The notes: generated by a model from the letters alone, not told the origin. Positions 6,999 through 15,752 are shown, counted from the first letter of the stretch. The stretch is DNA of 22,176 bases from CALWOS01 sp963595735 (GCA_963595735.1 CAVBJJ010000031.1:1-22176); one strand, 5' to 3'. Numbers and translations are program-made.

Positions 6999-7014
6999 TT
7001 TACATGACTTTACA
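6999..7014 (+). promoter_or_regulatory. Upstream TTTACA pair, possible distal Pho box
   Basis: Two exact TTTACA hexamers at 6999-7004 and 7009-7014, starting 10 bases apart. They resemble the repeats nearer to pstS but lie about 200 bases from its start, beyond an intervening terminator. Chance occurrence is possible. Confidence 0.35.
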
Positions 7015-7026
7015 AGGATACGGCAT

Positions 7027-7075
7027 AAAAAAGTGCTTTGGAAAGCGGGCGGCTCGTTTTCCGGAGCACTTTTTC
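7027..7075. terminator. Bidirectional terminator-like hairpin upstream of pstS
   Basis: AAAAAGTGCTTTGGAAAGC (left) pairs along its whole length, allowing G-T, with GTTTTCCGGAGCACTTTTT (right) around a 9-base loop. A runs on one side and T runs on the other make it work in both directions. It insulates pstS from the ribosomal operon. Confidence 0.75.
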
Positions 7076-7106
7076 TTTGGCTGTGCAGGGCGATTTCCGG
7101 CACGAT

Positions 7107-7161
7107 TTAACATAGGCTTTACATAGCCTGGATAGTGGACTTTACATTCTCTTGCTATGAT
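7107..7161 (+). promoter_or_regulatory. pst promoter with Pho-box-like repeats
   Basis: TTAACA (7107-7112), TTTACA (7118-7123) and TTTACA (7141-7146) start 11 and 23 bases apart, so all face the same side of the helix. A TATGAT -10 box lies at 7156-7161, with no good -35 (TAGTGG at the expected place). Known Gram-positive PhoP boxes are TT(A/C/T)A(C/T)A repeats with an 11-base period placed over the -35. A phosphate-starvation-activated promoter served by the PhoB/PhoR pair of this operon is the natural reading. Confidence 0.7.
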
Positions 7162-7207
7162 GAACTTGTCCAAGAGGATAAGATGTATGAAAAAAAGGAG
7201 AATGAAC

Positions 7208-8083
7208 ATGAAAAAGAAGATTGCAGTACTTTTGAGCGCGGCCTTTGCCGTGGCAGCCTTTGCCGGATGCAGCGCCAACCAGGGCGCGAACACCGACAGC
7301 AACGCCAGCGCGGCGCCCAAGGAGAATACCACGGGAGAGACCCTGAGCGGAACGGTAGCCACCAACGGCTCCACCTCCATGGAAAAGGTGATCGGCGCCC
7401 TGTCCGAGCAGTTCATGGCTGACAACAGCGGCGTGACCGTGACCTACTCCGCCACCGGTTCCGGTACCGGCATCGAGGCTGTCAGCAACGGCACCTGCGA
7501 TATCGGCCTTGCCTCCCGCGACCTGAAGGACGAGGAAAGCAGCAAGGGTCTGGAGGCCACCACTGTGGCGCTGGACGGCATTGCCGTGATCGTCAACGAG
7601 AATTGCCCGGTGGATGACCTGACGGTGGAGCAGATCGCTTCCATCTTCACCGGCGAGGTCGCAGACTGGTCCGAATTCGGCGGCAGCGGCGAGATCGCCT
7701 GCATCGGCCGCGAGGCCGGCTCCGGCACCCGGGACGGCTTTGAGTCCATCACTGACACCACTGACAAGTGCAAGCTGACCCAGGAGCTGACCTCCACCGG
7801 CGCGGTGATCGAGGGCGTGAAGAACTCCGAGAACGCCATTGGTTACGCCTCCTTTGCCGCAGTGGAAGGCCAGAGCGGCATCAAGGTACTGACGGTCGGC
7901 GGTGTGGAATGCAGCGAGGACACCATTGCCGACGGTTCCTACCTGATCCAGCGTCCCTTTAATCTGGTGACCAAGAAAGATACCGCCCTCAGCCCCGCAG
8001 CCCAGGCGTTCTTTGACTACATGACCTCTGGCGATGCCAGCTCCCTGATCGTTGCTGCCGGCGCGGTCCCGGTGTCCAAGTAA
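7208..8083 (+). CDS. pstS: Phosphate ABC transporter substrate-binding lipoprotein PstS
   Basis: 291 residues. A lipoprotein signal (MKKKIAVLL, hydrophobic core, FAGC) puts the lipidated cysteine at residue 21, so the mature protein is tethered to the outer face of the membrane. Phosphate-contacting motifs are present: NGSTSMEK, SATGSGTGIEAVSNG with the following CDIG, and GREAGSGTRDGF. A Ser/Asn/Thr/Glu linker (about 22-50) is typical of Gram-positive lipoproteins. The start at 7208 is set by AGGAG at 7196-7200; earlier in-frame methionines lack one. It is first of seven co-directional pst/pho genes. It binds inorganic phosphate with high affinity and hands it to PstCA. Confidence 0.96.
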   Translation: MKKKIAVLLSAAFAVAAFAGCSANQGANTDSNASAAPKENTTGETLSGTVATNGSTSMEKVIGALSEQFMADNSGVTVTYSATGSGTGIEAVSNGTCDIGLASRDLKDEESSKGLEATTVALDGIAVIVNENCPVDDLTVEQIASIFTGEVADWSEFGGSGEIACIGREAGSGTRDGFESITDTTDKCKLTQELTSTGAVIEGVKNSENAIGYASFAAVEGQSGIKVLTVGGVECSEDTIADGSYLIQRPFNLVTKKDTALSPAAQAFFDYMTSGDASSLIVAAGAVPVSK

Positions 8084-8087
8084 GACC

Positions 8088-8975
8088 ATGAAACAGAAAA
8101 CCATGCATCAGACGATGCTGGAGAACGGCATGAACCTGCTGTTTCTCCTGTGCGGCATCGTGGCGGTTGGTTTTGTACTGTGCATCAGCGTGTATCTCAT
8201 CGTTTCCGGCATCCCGGCGATTCGGGAGATCGGCCTGTTCGACTTCCTGTTCGGGCAGGTCTGGAAGCCGACGGCCACGACAACGGAGGCAGCTTACGGC
8301 ATCCTGCCGTTCCTGCTGACCAGCGTCTACGGCACGGCGGGCGCCATCCTGCTGGGTGTACCGGTGGGATTGCTTGCGGCAGTGTATCTGGCCAAGATGG
8401 CGCCGCCGAAGGTGGCCTCCGCAATTCGTACCGCCGTGCAGCTGCTGGCCGGGATCCCCTCTGTGGTCTATGGCCTGGTGGGCATGATCGTGCTGGTGCC
8501 TGGTGTACAAAAGCTGTTTCATCTCTCCTCCGGCGCGACCCTGTTCGCCGCCATCATCGTGCTGGCGGTGATGATCCTCCCCTCCATCATCAACATCTCG
8601 GAAACCGCCCTCCGGGCGGTTCCGAGAGAGTATGAGGAGGCGGCCATCGCCCTGGGGGCAACCAAGCTGGAGACCTATTTCCGTGTCTCCATCCCCGCCG
8701 CCAAAAGCGGCATCGCCACTGCGGTGGTCATGGGGATCGGCAGAGCCATCGGCGAGGCCATGGCCATCATCATGGTCTCCGGTAATGTGGCCAATATGCC
8801 CGGCCTGTTCCGCTCCGTCCGCTTTATGACCACGGCGATCGTTTCGGAAATGGGCTATGCCGCGGTGGGCTCCCTCCAGCGGGAGGCGCTGTTTTCCATT
8901 GGACTGGTATTGTTCCTGTTCATCATGCTGATCAATATACTCCTGAATGTGTTCGTAAAAGGAAAGAAGGTGTGA
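8088..8975 (+). CDS. pstC: Phosphate ABC transporter permease PstC
   Basis: 295 residues with about six membrane segments. The N-terminal half has the PstC-type periplasmic stretch (FDFLFGQVWKPT) and then YGILPFLLTSVYGT. The ABC permease EAA-loop region reads REYEEAAIALGATKLETYFR, which docks on PstB. It forms the transmembrane channel with PstA. It starts 4 bases after the pstS stop with only a weak ribosome site, so translation is probably coupled to pstS. A second ATG at 8103 is a possible alternative start. Confidence 0.95.
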   Translation: MKQKTMHQTMLENGMNLLFLLCGIVAVGFVLCISVYLIVSGIPAIREIGLFDFLFGQVWKPTATTTEAAYGILPFLLTSVYGTAGAILLGVPVGLLAAVYLAKMAPPKVASAIRTAVQLLAGIPSVVYGLVGMIVLVPGVQKLFHLSSGATLFAAIIVLAVMILPSIINISETALRAVPREYEEAAIALGATKLETYFRVSIPAAKSGIATAVVMGIGRAIGEAMAIIMVSGNVANMPGLFRSVRFMTTAIVSEMGYAAVGSLQREALFSIGLVLFLFIMLINILLNVFVKGKKV

Positions 8976-8979
8976 GCAC

Positions 8980-9900
8980 ATGGAAAAGATCATAAGTCAC
9001 GCGGCGCCGGCAGCGCCCGAGCAGCAGGCTTCCCGGCCGAAAAAAGCGAAAAGCGGCTTTGCCCGCCGCCGCAAGCTGTGGAACCGCACGGTGAAAGGGT
9101 TGCTGATTTTCGCAGCCGTCCTCACCTGCGGACTGCTGGCGTTTCTGATCGGGTATATCTGCTACCGCGGTATTCCTCATCTGTCCCTGACGCTGCTGAC
9201 CACTCAGTCCAGCTATCTGACCGGGACGGTGGGCATCCTGCCGAACCTGCTCAACACCCTGTATATCGTGCTGATCTCCATGGCGATCGTGCTGCCCCTG
9301 GGCGTCGGCGCGGCGATTTATCTGACAGAGTATGCCAAAAACAAGCGCGTCACGGCGCTGATCGAGCTGGCGGCGGAGACCCTGACGGGCATCCCCTCCA
9401 TCATTTTCGGTCTGGTGGGTATGCTGCTGTTCACCCAGCTGATGGGGCTGCGGGAAGGCATTCTGGCAGGCGGTCTGACCCTGGTCATGATGATCCTGCC
9501 CACCATCATCCGCACCACCCAGGAGAGTCTGAAAACCGTTCCCAACGCTTACCGGGAGGGCGCGCTGGCGCTTGGCTCCGGCAAGTGGCACATGGTTCGC
9601 ACAGTGGTGCTGCCCAATGCGGTGGACGGCATTGTGACCGGCTGCATTCTGGCAGTGGGTCGCATTGTGGGCGAATCTGCCGCGCTGCTGTTTACCGCCG
9701 GCTTCGGCCTGAAGCTGTTGAGCTTTGCAGCGGCGCTGAAGACCTCCGCCGCGCCCCTTACGGTGGCTCTGTATGTCTATGCCAGCGAGCGGGGTGAGAC
9801 CAGCGTTGCCTTTGCCATTGCGGTGATCCTGATGGGACTGGCGCTGGCGATCAACCTGGCGGCAAATCTGGCGGCGAAAAAGCTGAAGAAGAACAAATAA
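8980..9900 (+). CDS. pstA: Phosphate ABC transporter permease PstA
   Basis: 306 residues. An unusually long basic, Ala/Lys/Arg-rich cytoplasmic N-tail (about 1-45) precedes the first membrane helix, and about six helices follow. Family marks are YLTEYAKN, ETLTGIPSIIFGLVGML, and the EAA loop PNAYREGALALGSGKWHMVR, which contacts PstB. It ends with a lysine-rich tail. It pairs with PstC in the membrane channel. It starts 4 bases after the pstC stop, with AGAAGGTG as ribosome site. Confidence 0.95.
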   Translation: MEKIISHAAPAAPEQQASRPKKAKSGFARRRKLWNRTVKGLLIFAAVLTCGLLAFLIGYICYRGIPHLSLTLLTTQSSYLTGTVGILPNLLNTLYIVLISMAIVLPLGVGAAIYLTEYAKNKRVTALIELAAETLTGIPSIIFGLVGMLLFTQLMGLREGILAGGLTLVMMILPTIIRTTQESLKTVPNAYREGALALGSGKWHMVRTVVLPNAVDGIVTGCILAVGRIVGESAALLFTAGFGLKLLSFAAALKTSAAPLTVALYVYASERGETSVAFAIAVILMGLALAINLAANLAAKKLKKNK

Positions 9901-9912
9901 GGAGGAGCGTCC

Positions 9913-10674
9913 ATGTCTGAGAAAACGATTTTGGAAACCAAAAAGCTCAATCTCTGGTATGGAGAGCATCACGCCCTCCATGATATTGAAGTGGAGATTC
10001 CCGCCAACGAGATCACGGCTCTGATCGGCCCCTCCGGCTGCGGAAAATCCACCTTTCTGAAGACCCTGAACCGGATGCAGGATCTGATCCCCAGCGTGAA
10101 GATCACCGGGGAGGTGCTGTATAACGGGCAGAATATTTATGACCCCGCGGTGGATGTGACCGATCTGCGGAAGAACATCGGCATGGTGTTCCAAAAGGCC
10201 AACCCCTTTCCCATGTCGATTTATGACAACATCGCCTATGGTCCCCGCACTCACGGCATCCGCTCCAAGGCAAGGCTGGATGAGATCGTGGAAAAATCCC
10301 TCCGGGACGCGGCCATCTGGGACGAGGTGAAGGATCGGCTGAAAACCTCCGCCCTGGGCATGAGCGGCGGACAGCAGCAGCGGCTGTGTATCGCCCGCGC
10401 TCTGGCAGTGGAGCCGGACATCCTGCTGATGGACGAATCTACCTCGGCGCTGGATCCCATTTCCACGGGGAAAATCGAAGAGCTGGCAGTTCAGCTGAAA
10501 GAAAAGTACACCGTGATCATGGTGACCCACAATATGCAGCAGGCGGCAAGAATTTCCGATAACTGCGCCTTTTTCCTGCTGGGCGAGCTGGTGGAATTCA
10601 GCGATACGGAGCAGATGTTCTCCACGCCCAAGGATCAGCGAACAGAAGATTACATCACAGGGAGGTTTGGATAA
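9913..10674 (+). CDS. pstB: Phosphate ABC transporter ATP-binding protein PstB
   Basis: 253 residues, the usual length for PstB, which hydrolyses ATP to drive phosphate import. Walker A GPSGCGKST is at 39-47 (K45). The PstB-typical FLKTLNRMQDLIP follows. The Q-loop region is MVFQKANPFPMSIYDN, the ABC signature MSGGQQQRLCIARAL, Walker B ILLMDEST, and the H-loop VMVTHNMQQAARISD in the VIMVTHN context. GGAGGA lies at 9901-9906. Its stop codon overlaps the phoU start (TAATG), so the two are translationally coupled. Confidence 0.97.
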   Translation: MSEKTILETKKLNLWYGEHHALHDIEVEIPANEITALIGPSGCGKSTFLKTLNRMQDLIPSVKITGEVLYNGQNIYDPAVDVTDLRKNIGMVFQKANPFPMSIYDNIAYGPRTHGIRSKARLDEIVEKSLRDAAIWDEVKDRLKTSALGMSGGQQQRLCIARALAVEPDILLMDESTSALDPISTGKIEELAVQLKEKYTVIMVTHNMQQAARISDNCAFFLLGELVEFSDTEQMFSTPKDQRTEDYITGRFG

Positions 10675-11369
10675 TGCGTGCGCAATTCGATTTGCAGCTG
10701 GAGGAATTGAACCGGGAAATGATCACCATGGGAATGCTCTGCGAGACGGCGGTGGCCAAGGCGTCCAAGGCGCTGCTCAGCTGCGATGGCAGCATTGCGG
10801 CGGACTTGCCGGAGCAGCTGGTACAGATCAATCAAAAGGAACGGGAGATCGAGTCGGTCTGTCTGCGTCTTCTGCTGCATCAGCAGCCGGTGGCGCGGGA
10901 TCTGCGCACGGTCTCTTCTGCTTTGAAGATGGTAACGGATATCCAGCGCGTGGGCGACCAGTCCGCGGATATTGCGGAGATTTTGGGCTATGGGGAGATC
11001 ACCTCCGTGCCGGAGCAGCTGCCCCTGCGGGAGATGTGCACCGCGGTGATCCATATGGTCACGGACAGCATCAACGCATTTGTAAAACGGGATTTGCAAA
11101 CGGCCATGGCTGTGGTACAATATGATGACATAGTAGACGACCTGTTTGCCCAGACGCGAAAGACCCTGATCCAGCTGCTGCATATGCCGGATGCCAACAG
11201 CGAGGCGCTGGTCGATCTGCTGATGATCTCCAAGTACTACGAGCGCATTGGCGACCATGCGGTGAACATTGCCAAATGGGTGCTGTATTCCATTACCGGA
11301 GAGATCCTCTCGGAGGAATCCATTCTGGAGGCCGCCGAGACCACCGAAACACACACCGGCAAAGATTGA
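10674..11369 (+). CDS. phoU: Phosphate signalling regulator PhoU
   Basis: 231 residues of two PhoU three-helix bundles. The first carries LNREMITMGMLCETAV and ARDLRTVSSALKMVTDIQRV (D near residue 76). The second repeats the pattern with DLLMISKYYERIGDHAVNIA. The acidic E/D..RxxD motifs of each bundle bind metal and contact PhoR and PstB in studied systems. The protein damps the Pho response when phosphate is ample. It overlaps pstB by one base; phoB follows after 14 bases. Confidence 0.96.
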   Translation: MRAQFDLQLEELNREMITMGMLCETAVAKASKALLSCDGSIAADLPEQLVQINQKEREIESVCLRLLLHQQPVARDLRTVSSALKMVTDIQRVGDQSADIAEILGYGEITSVPEQLPLREMCTAVIHMVTDSINAFVKRDLQTAMAVVQYDDIVDDLFAQTRKTLIQLLHMPDANSEALVDLLMISKYYERIGDHAVNIAKWVLYSITGEILSEESILEAAETTETHTGKD

Positions 11370-11383
11370 GGGGCGGAAAAACC

Positions 11384-12055
11384 ATGATCATCTGCGTAGA
11401 AGACGATACCGCGATCCGGGAACTGATGCTGTATACCCTGCGCGCCTCCGGCTTTGAGGCCGAGGGCTTTGCAAACGGCGCTGATTTTTGGAAGGGCATA
11501 CAGGATCAGCTGCCGGAGCTGATTTTGCTGGATGTAATGCTGCCGGACGAGGACGGCATTTCCATTTTGAAAAAGCTCCGCGCCTCCCCGGTGACGGCGG
11601 ATATCCCGGTGATCATCGCCAGTGCCAGGGGGACGGAGTATGACAAGGTGATCGGGCTTGACCTGGGAGCGGACGACTATCTTGCCAAGACCTTTGGCAT
11701 GATGGAAATGATCTCCCGGGTGAAAGCCGTGCTGCGCCGGACAAGGCCGGAGAAAAAGCCGGTCTGCTGCCTGGGGACAGTTTCTCTGGACGAGGGCAGT
11801 CGCCGGGTCACGGTGAACGGGCAGGAGGTAGTGCTCACGCTGAAGGAATATGAGCTGCTGCGGTTGTTCCTGCACGCGCCTGGAAAGGTATTCACCCGGG
11901 AGGAACTGCTCAATGCGGTCTGGGACAACAGCTATCTGGGCGAAACCCGGACAGTGGATGTACATATTGCGACCCTGCGCACCAAGCTGGGAGATGCGGG
12001 AAAGATGATCCAAACTGTGCGCGGCGTGGGGTACCGGATGGAGGAAAAACCATGA
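11384..12055 (+). CDS. phoB: Phosphate regulon response regulator, OmpR/PhoB family
   Basis: 223 residues. The receiver domain (1-115) has the acidic pair E5-D6-D7, phospho-acceptor D50 in LLDVMLPDEDG, the switch Ser in IIASARG and lysine K102. The usual KPF reads KTF here. The C-terminal winged helix (about 127-223) has LTLKEYELLRLFL, the recognition helix region TRTVDVHIATLRTKLG and the end VRGVGYRME. Together with the kinase next door it should activate pst through the TTTACA repeats upstream of pstS. The start at 11384 follows a G-rich GAGGGGCGG site. It overlaps the kinase start by 4 bases (ATGA). The name rests on context as much as sequence. Confidence 0.93.
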   Translation: MIICVEDDTAIRELMLYTLRASGFEAEGFANGADFWKGIQDQLPELILLDVMLPDEDGISILKKLRASPVTADIPVIIASARGTEYDKVIGLDLGADDYLAKTFGMMEMISRVKAVLRRTRPEKKPVCCLGTVSLDEGSRRVTVNGQEVVLTLKEYELLRLFLHAPGKVFTREELLNAVWDNSYLGETRTVDVHIATLRTKLGDAGKMIQTVRGVGYRMEEKP

Positions 12056-13689
12056 CAGGGCGTATTTTTCGTTCAATCTGTGCAGCGGCGCTGGCAGTGC
12101 TGCTGGTCACGATCGTGCTGATCTATGGTGTGCTGTTCAACTATTTCTCCGGCGTGCAGAAGATGGAGCTTCGCACGGAGCTGACCCTTGCGGCGCAGGG
12201 CGTGGAAAAGCTAGGCGCATCGTATTTTTCCGGCTTGTCCACGGAGGACTACCGGGTCACCTGGATCAATCCCCAGGGAACGGTGCTGTACGACAGTAAG
12301 TCGGACTCCGCGGAGATGGAAAACCATCTGGAGCGGGAGGAGATCCAGGATGCACTGCGCACCGGCAGCGGCGAGAGCAGCCGTTACTCGGATACGATGA
12401 TGGTGCGCTCCCTTTACTGCGCCAGAAAGCTGAATGACGGCACTGTTTTGCGGCTGTCCACGGCGCAAAGCAGCGTGCTCTCTCTTTTGCTGGGCATGGC
12501 GCAGCCGATTTTGCTGGTAGTCGCGGCGGCGCTGGTGTTCTCCTTTATTTTGGCGGGCAGACTGTCCAAGCGAATTGTGAAGCCCCTAAACCAGCTGAAT
12601 CTGGACGCCCCCCTGGAAAACGAGGAATATGACGAGCTGGCGCCGCTGCTGCGCCGGATACACAGCCAGCAGCAGCAGATCGGGCAAAAGGAAACCTATC
12701 TGCGTCAAAAGCAGCGGGAGCTGGATACGATCATCGGCAATATGGCGGAGGGCATGATCTTGCTGGATCTGGACGGGAAGATCCTGTCCATGAACCATGC
12801 GGCCAAGCGCTATTTGCAGACGGACTACACCAGCGGCGATTTTCTTGTGGTCTGCCGGGATCTGGAAGTGCAAAAGGCCGTTGCGGAGGCAAAAACGGGA
12901 AAGGTCTGCACCGTGCAGACGGAGCTGAACGGCCGCTTCCTTCGCATCAGCGCCGCCCCGGTCATGGAGGGGGAGCGCAGCTTTGCCACGGCGGTGGTGC
13001 TGTTTGATATCACCCAGCAGGAGCAGGCGGAGCAGCGGCGGCGGGAATTCACCGCCAATGTTTCCCACGAACTGAAAACGCCCCTGCACGCGATTTCCGG
13101 TTATTCGGAGCTGCTGAAATGCGGCATGGTGCAGCAGGCGGATATCAAGCCCTTTGCCGAGCGCATCTACCACGAAAGCCAGCGGCTGGAAACCTTAGTG
13201 GAGGACATCATCAATCTCTCCCACCTGGACGAGGGGGCAAATGACCTGCAGTGGAGCCAGCAGGATCTGTACACGGTCGCAGAGCAGACAGTGGAAAGCC
13301 TGCAGTCGGTGGCACAGGAGCAGGGCGTGCGCCTGGCGCTGGAGGGCTGTCACACGGAGATCCGGGGCATCGGCGATCTGCTGCACAGTATGCTCTATAA
13401 TCTTTGCGACAACGCCATCAAGTATAACCGCCGGGGCGGCAGCGTGACCGTTACCGTGTCGCCGAAGTGCGTTTGTGTCAAGGACACCGGGATCGGCATT
13501 CCCCAGGAGCATCTGGATCGGATCTTTGAGCGCTTTTATCGCGTGGACAAAAGCCACTCCAAGGAGGTGGGCGGCACCGGATTGGGGCTGTCCATTGTCA
13601 AGCACGCCGCGCTGATTCATCAGGCAAAGATCTCTGTGGAGAGCACCGTGGGCGTGGGAACGACGATCACCGTGCGCTTTCCCGCGTAA
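12052..13689 (+). CDS. phoR: Phosphate regulon sensor histidine kinase PhoR-like
   Basis: 545 residues. The first membrane helix is at about 9-31, an extracytoplasmic domain spans 35-140, the second helix 143-168, then a short HAMP-like linker and coiled coil (170-220). A PAS domain (about 222-325) begins near IIGNMAEGMILLDLDGKIL. The dimerisation domain has the phospho-acceptor H339 in FTANVSHELKTPL. The ATPase domain has the N box LYNLCDNAIKYN, G1 DTGIGIP, the F box IFERFYRVDKSHS and G2 GGTGLGLSIV. All catalytic parts are present. It phosphorylates the adjacent PhoB, probably under control of PstSCAB-PhoU. Its long extracytoplasmic loop is typical of Gram-positive PhoR and not of the enteric form. 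Confidence 0.93.
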   Translation: MTGRIFRSICAAALAVLLVTIVLIYGVLFNYFSGVQKMELRTELTLAAQGVEKLGASYFSGLSTEDYRVTWINPQGTVLYDSKSDSAEMENHLEREEIQDALRTGSGESSRYSDTMMVRSLYCARKLNDGTVLRLSTAQSSVLSLLLGMAQPILLVVAAALVFSFILAGRLSKRIVKPLNQLNLDAPLENEEYDELAPLLRRIHSQQQQIGQKETYLRQKQRELDTIIGNMAEGMILLDLDGKILSMNHAAKRYLQTDYTSGDFLVVCRDLEVQKAVAEAKTGKVCTVQTELNGRFLRISAAPVMEGERSFATAVVLFDITQQEQAEQRRREFTANVSHELKTPLHAISGYSELLKCGMVQQADIKPFAERIYHESQRLETLVEDIINLSHLDEGANDLQWSQQDLYTVAEQTVESLQSVAQEQGVRLALEGCHTEIRGIGDLLHSMLYNLCDNAIKYNRRGGSVTVTVSPKCVCVKDTGIGIPQEHLDRIFERFYRVDKSHSKEVGGTGLGLSIVKHAALIHQAKISVESTVGVGTTITVRFPA

Positions 13690-13707
13690 AAAAAGCATAG
13701 GGAAAAT

Positions 13708-13746
13708 CAGCTGCCGCGGGGCTTCGGTTCTGCGGCAGCTGTTTTT
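13708..13746 (+). terminator. Terminator of the pst-pho operon
   Basis: CAGCTGCCGC (13708-13717) pairs exactly with GCGGCAGCTG (13732-13741), and five T residues follow. It begins 19 bases after the phoR stop. Confidence 0.92.
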
Positions 13747-14120
13747 ATATTGCAAAATGTCTTCGAGCTGCGGACGAAACACCGCGCTGTGCAAATGCAA
13801 AAAAGGGGAGTTTTCTGAGAAATCCGACTTTTATGTGAAAAAACAGGAAAAAACCTGAAAATTTTATGTTTTTTCGCAAAGACAGGCGGAGGAAAATGGG
13901 AAGAGTCCTTGCAATTCCCGGGAAAATATATTAAAATAGCTGGGCTGTGCAGATTTTTCATGGAGCGGGGTGGAGCAAAAATGTTCCGCCTTTCCAATTT
14001 GACAAATCTGCCCTGCGGTTCCCGCATAGAATAGGATAAGGCAACTTTCCGGAACAACAGCTTCTTCGGCAGGATCCTGTGCAGGAGAAGCAGGAGAACA
14101 AAGGCGGAGGGACATATTAC
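13747..14120 (+). promoter_or_regulatory. 374-base gap: candidate promoter and structured leader of the flippase gene
   Basis: The gap has no credible gene. The best promoter is TTGCAA (13909-13914), 17-base spacer, TAAAAT (13932-13937). The start near 13944 would give a leader of about 175 bases. The leader can form a hairpin GTGGAGC/GTTCCGC with an AAAAAT loop (about 13965-13993). It can also form GCTTCT (14060-14065 region)/AGAAGC (14086-14091) around the palindrome CAGGATCCTG. A TTGACA at 13999 has no -10 box at a proper distance. The part before 13909 is A-rich with nothing recognisable. Confidence 0.45.
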
Positions 14121-15737
14121 ATGGCGCAAGCAAAAAAGCAAAATTATCTTCACGGCGCTGCGATCCTTGGCGCAGGTGTCATCATTATGAAGATCCTTGG
14201 CGCGATCTACAAGATCCCCCTGATGAATCTTCTGGGCGACACCGGCTATGGCTACTTCAATGTGGCGTACAACATCTATAACATCTTTCTGACCATTTCC
14301 AGCGCGGGTCTGCCCGTTGCGCTGTCGCGCATGATCTCGGAGGCAAACACCCTGAACCGGCCGGCACAGGTGCGCCGGATCTTCCGGGTGGCGCTGGCGG
14401 GATTCTTCGTGCTGGGTCTGGCGTGCTCGCTGGTCATGTTCCTGCTGCCCACAGAGCTGGCAATCAGTATGAACAGTCCCAAGGCAAGTCAGTGCATTTT
14501 GGCACTCAGCCCCGCTGTGGTGCTGGTCTGCCTGACTTCCGCCTATCGCGGTTTTGTGCAGGGACACGGCAACATGGTTCCCACCACCATCGGCCAGGTG
14601 CTGGAGGTGCTTTTCAAGGTGCTGGTCGGCGTTACGCTGGCGCTGGTGTTCGTGCGCGGCGGCAAAAGTCTGCCCATCAGCGCGGCCGGCGCGGTGTTTG
14701 GTACAACGGCCGGTTCTCTGGTGGCGCTGCTGTATATGATGGCCGTGACCCGGAAACAATACCGGCGGGAATTGTCCGCCGCGGCGGCGACCGATAAGCC
14801 GGACAGCAGCCGGCGAATTTTGATCCAGCTGCTGCGCATTGGCATTCCCATCACGCTGGGACTGTCCATTTCCAGCATTGTGACCCTGCTGGACTCCAAG
14901 CTGGTGCTGTTCCAGATGAAGGAAACGCTGCAATACAGCGAGGCCATGGCGGATGAGCTGTACGGTGTGTATTCCGGCGTGCAGACCCTGTTTAACCTGC
15001 CGGCGGCCTTTGTCACGCCCCTGACCGTCAGCGTTGTGCCCGCGGTCTCTGCGGCGGTGGTGCAGCGCAACTATAAAGAAGCGGGAATGGTGGCGCGCTC
15101 CGCGCTGCGTGTCACGGCGCTGCTGGCCATGCCCATGGGTGTGGGTCTTGCGGTGCTGGCAAAGCCCATTGTCAGCGTGATTTATCCCCATGCCAATGTG
15201 GCGGGTGGAACCCTGCTGTGCTATCTGGGCATTGCCAGTGTGTTCGTCTGCATCACGCTGATTACCAACGCCCTGCTTCAGGCAAATGGCAATGAAAAGC
15301 TGCCCATGCTGTATATGCTGGTGGGCGGCGCGGTAAAGGTGGTCGTCAACTTTATCCTGGTAGGAAATCCCAAGATCAATATTTACGGCGCACCGATCGG
15401 CACCATTTGCTGCTATGCGGTGATTTGCGTTTTGAATCTGCGGGCGCTTTGGGTGCATATGCCCCATGCTCCGTCGGCCAGCCGCTGCCTGGTGCGTCCG
15501 GCGATTTGCACGGTAGTCATGGGCGCAGTGGCCTGGGGCGTGTATGGCCTGTGCCATCGCGTGACCGGCGCACATTTCGGCAACTGGATGGGTACGGCCA
15601 CTGCGATGCTGGTGGCGATCGTGGTGGCGATTCTGGTCTACTTCGTGCTGGTGATCGCGACCCGTTCCATCACGCTGGAGGATATGCGCTTGCTGCCCAA
15701 GGGCGAAAGACTGGCCAAAAAGCTGCATATTCGCTGA
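14121..15737 (+). CDS. Oligosaccharide/lipid flippase of the MOP superfamily, SpoVB/YabM-like
   Basis: 538 residues with about 14 hydrophobic segments, the size of the polysaccharide transport (PST)/MurJ-like branch of the MOP superfamily. The N-terminus (ILGAIYKIPLMNLLG, then GYGYFNVAYNIYNIFLTISS and AGLPVALSRMI) is typical of SpoVB/YabM proteins of Firmicutes. These are thought to move lipid-linked cell-wall or capsule precursors across the membrane. The ATG at 14121 follows GGCGGAGGG. mazG starts 15 bases later. The same neighbours (mazG, rqcP) occur beside yabM in Bacillus subtilis, so YabM is the best orthologue guess. A role in spore cortex or vegetative wall cannot be decided. Confidence 0.88.
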   Translation: MAQAKKQNYLHGAAILGAGVIIMKILGAIYKIPLMNLLGDTGYGYFNVAYNIYNIFLTISSAGLPVALSRMISEANTLNRPAQVRRIFRVALAGFFVLGLACSLVMFLLPTELAISMNSPKASQCILALSPAVVLVCLTSAYRGFVQGHGNMVPTTIGQVLEVLFKVLVGVTLALVFVRGGKSLPISAAGAVFGTTAGSLVALLYMMAVTRKQYRRELSAAAATDKPDSSRRILIQLLRIGIPITLGLSISSIVTLLDSKLVLFQMKETLQYSEAMADELYGVYSGVQTLFNLPAAFVTPLTVSVVPAVSAAVVQRNYKEAGMVARSALRVTALLAMPMGVGLAVLAKPIVSVIYPHANVAGGTLLCYLGIASVFVCITLITNALLQANGNEKLPMLYMLVGGAVKVVVNFILVGNPKINIYGAPIGTICCYAVICVLNLRALWVHMPHAPSASRCLVRPAICTVVMGAVAWGVYGLCHRVTGAHFGNWMGTATAMLVAIVVAILVYFVLVIATRSITLEDMRLLPKGERLAKKLHIR

Positions 15738-15752
15738 GAAAAAGCAGGTGAA

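Noticed and set aside
7027..7075. Long hairpin upstream of pstS as an attachment site or insertion remnant
   Set aside because: A and T runs on its two flanks and its position between two operons are fully explained by a bidirectional terminator.
8932..10530. A 532-codon minus-strand open frame across pstA and pstB
   Set aside because: Antisense shadow of two certain transporter genes; no start signal or recognisable domain.
13999..14032. TTGACA with TAGAAT as promoter for the flippase
   Set aside because: The spacing is 22 bases, too long for a sigA promoter. The TTGCAA/TAAAAT pair at 13909-13937 is better.
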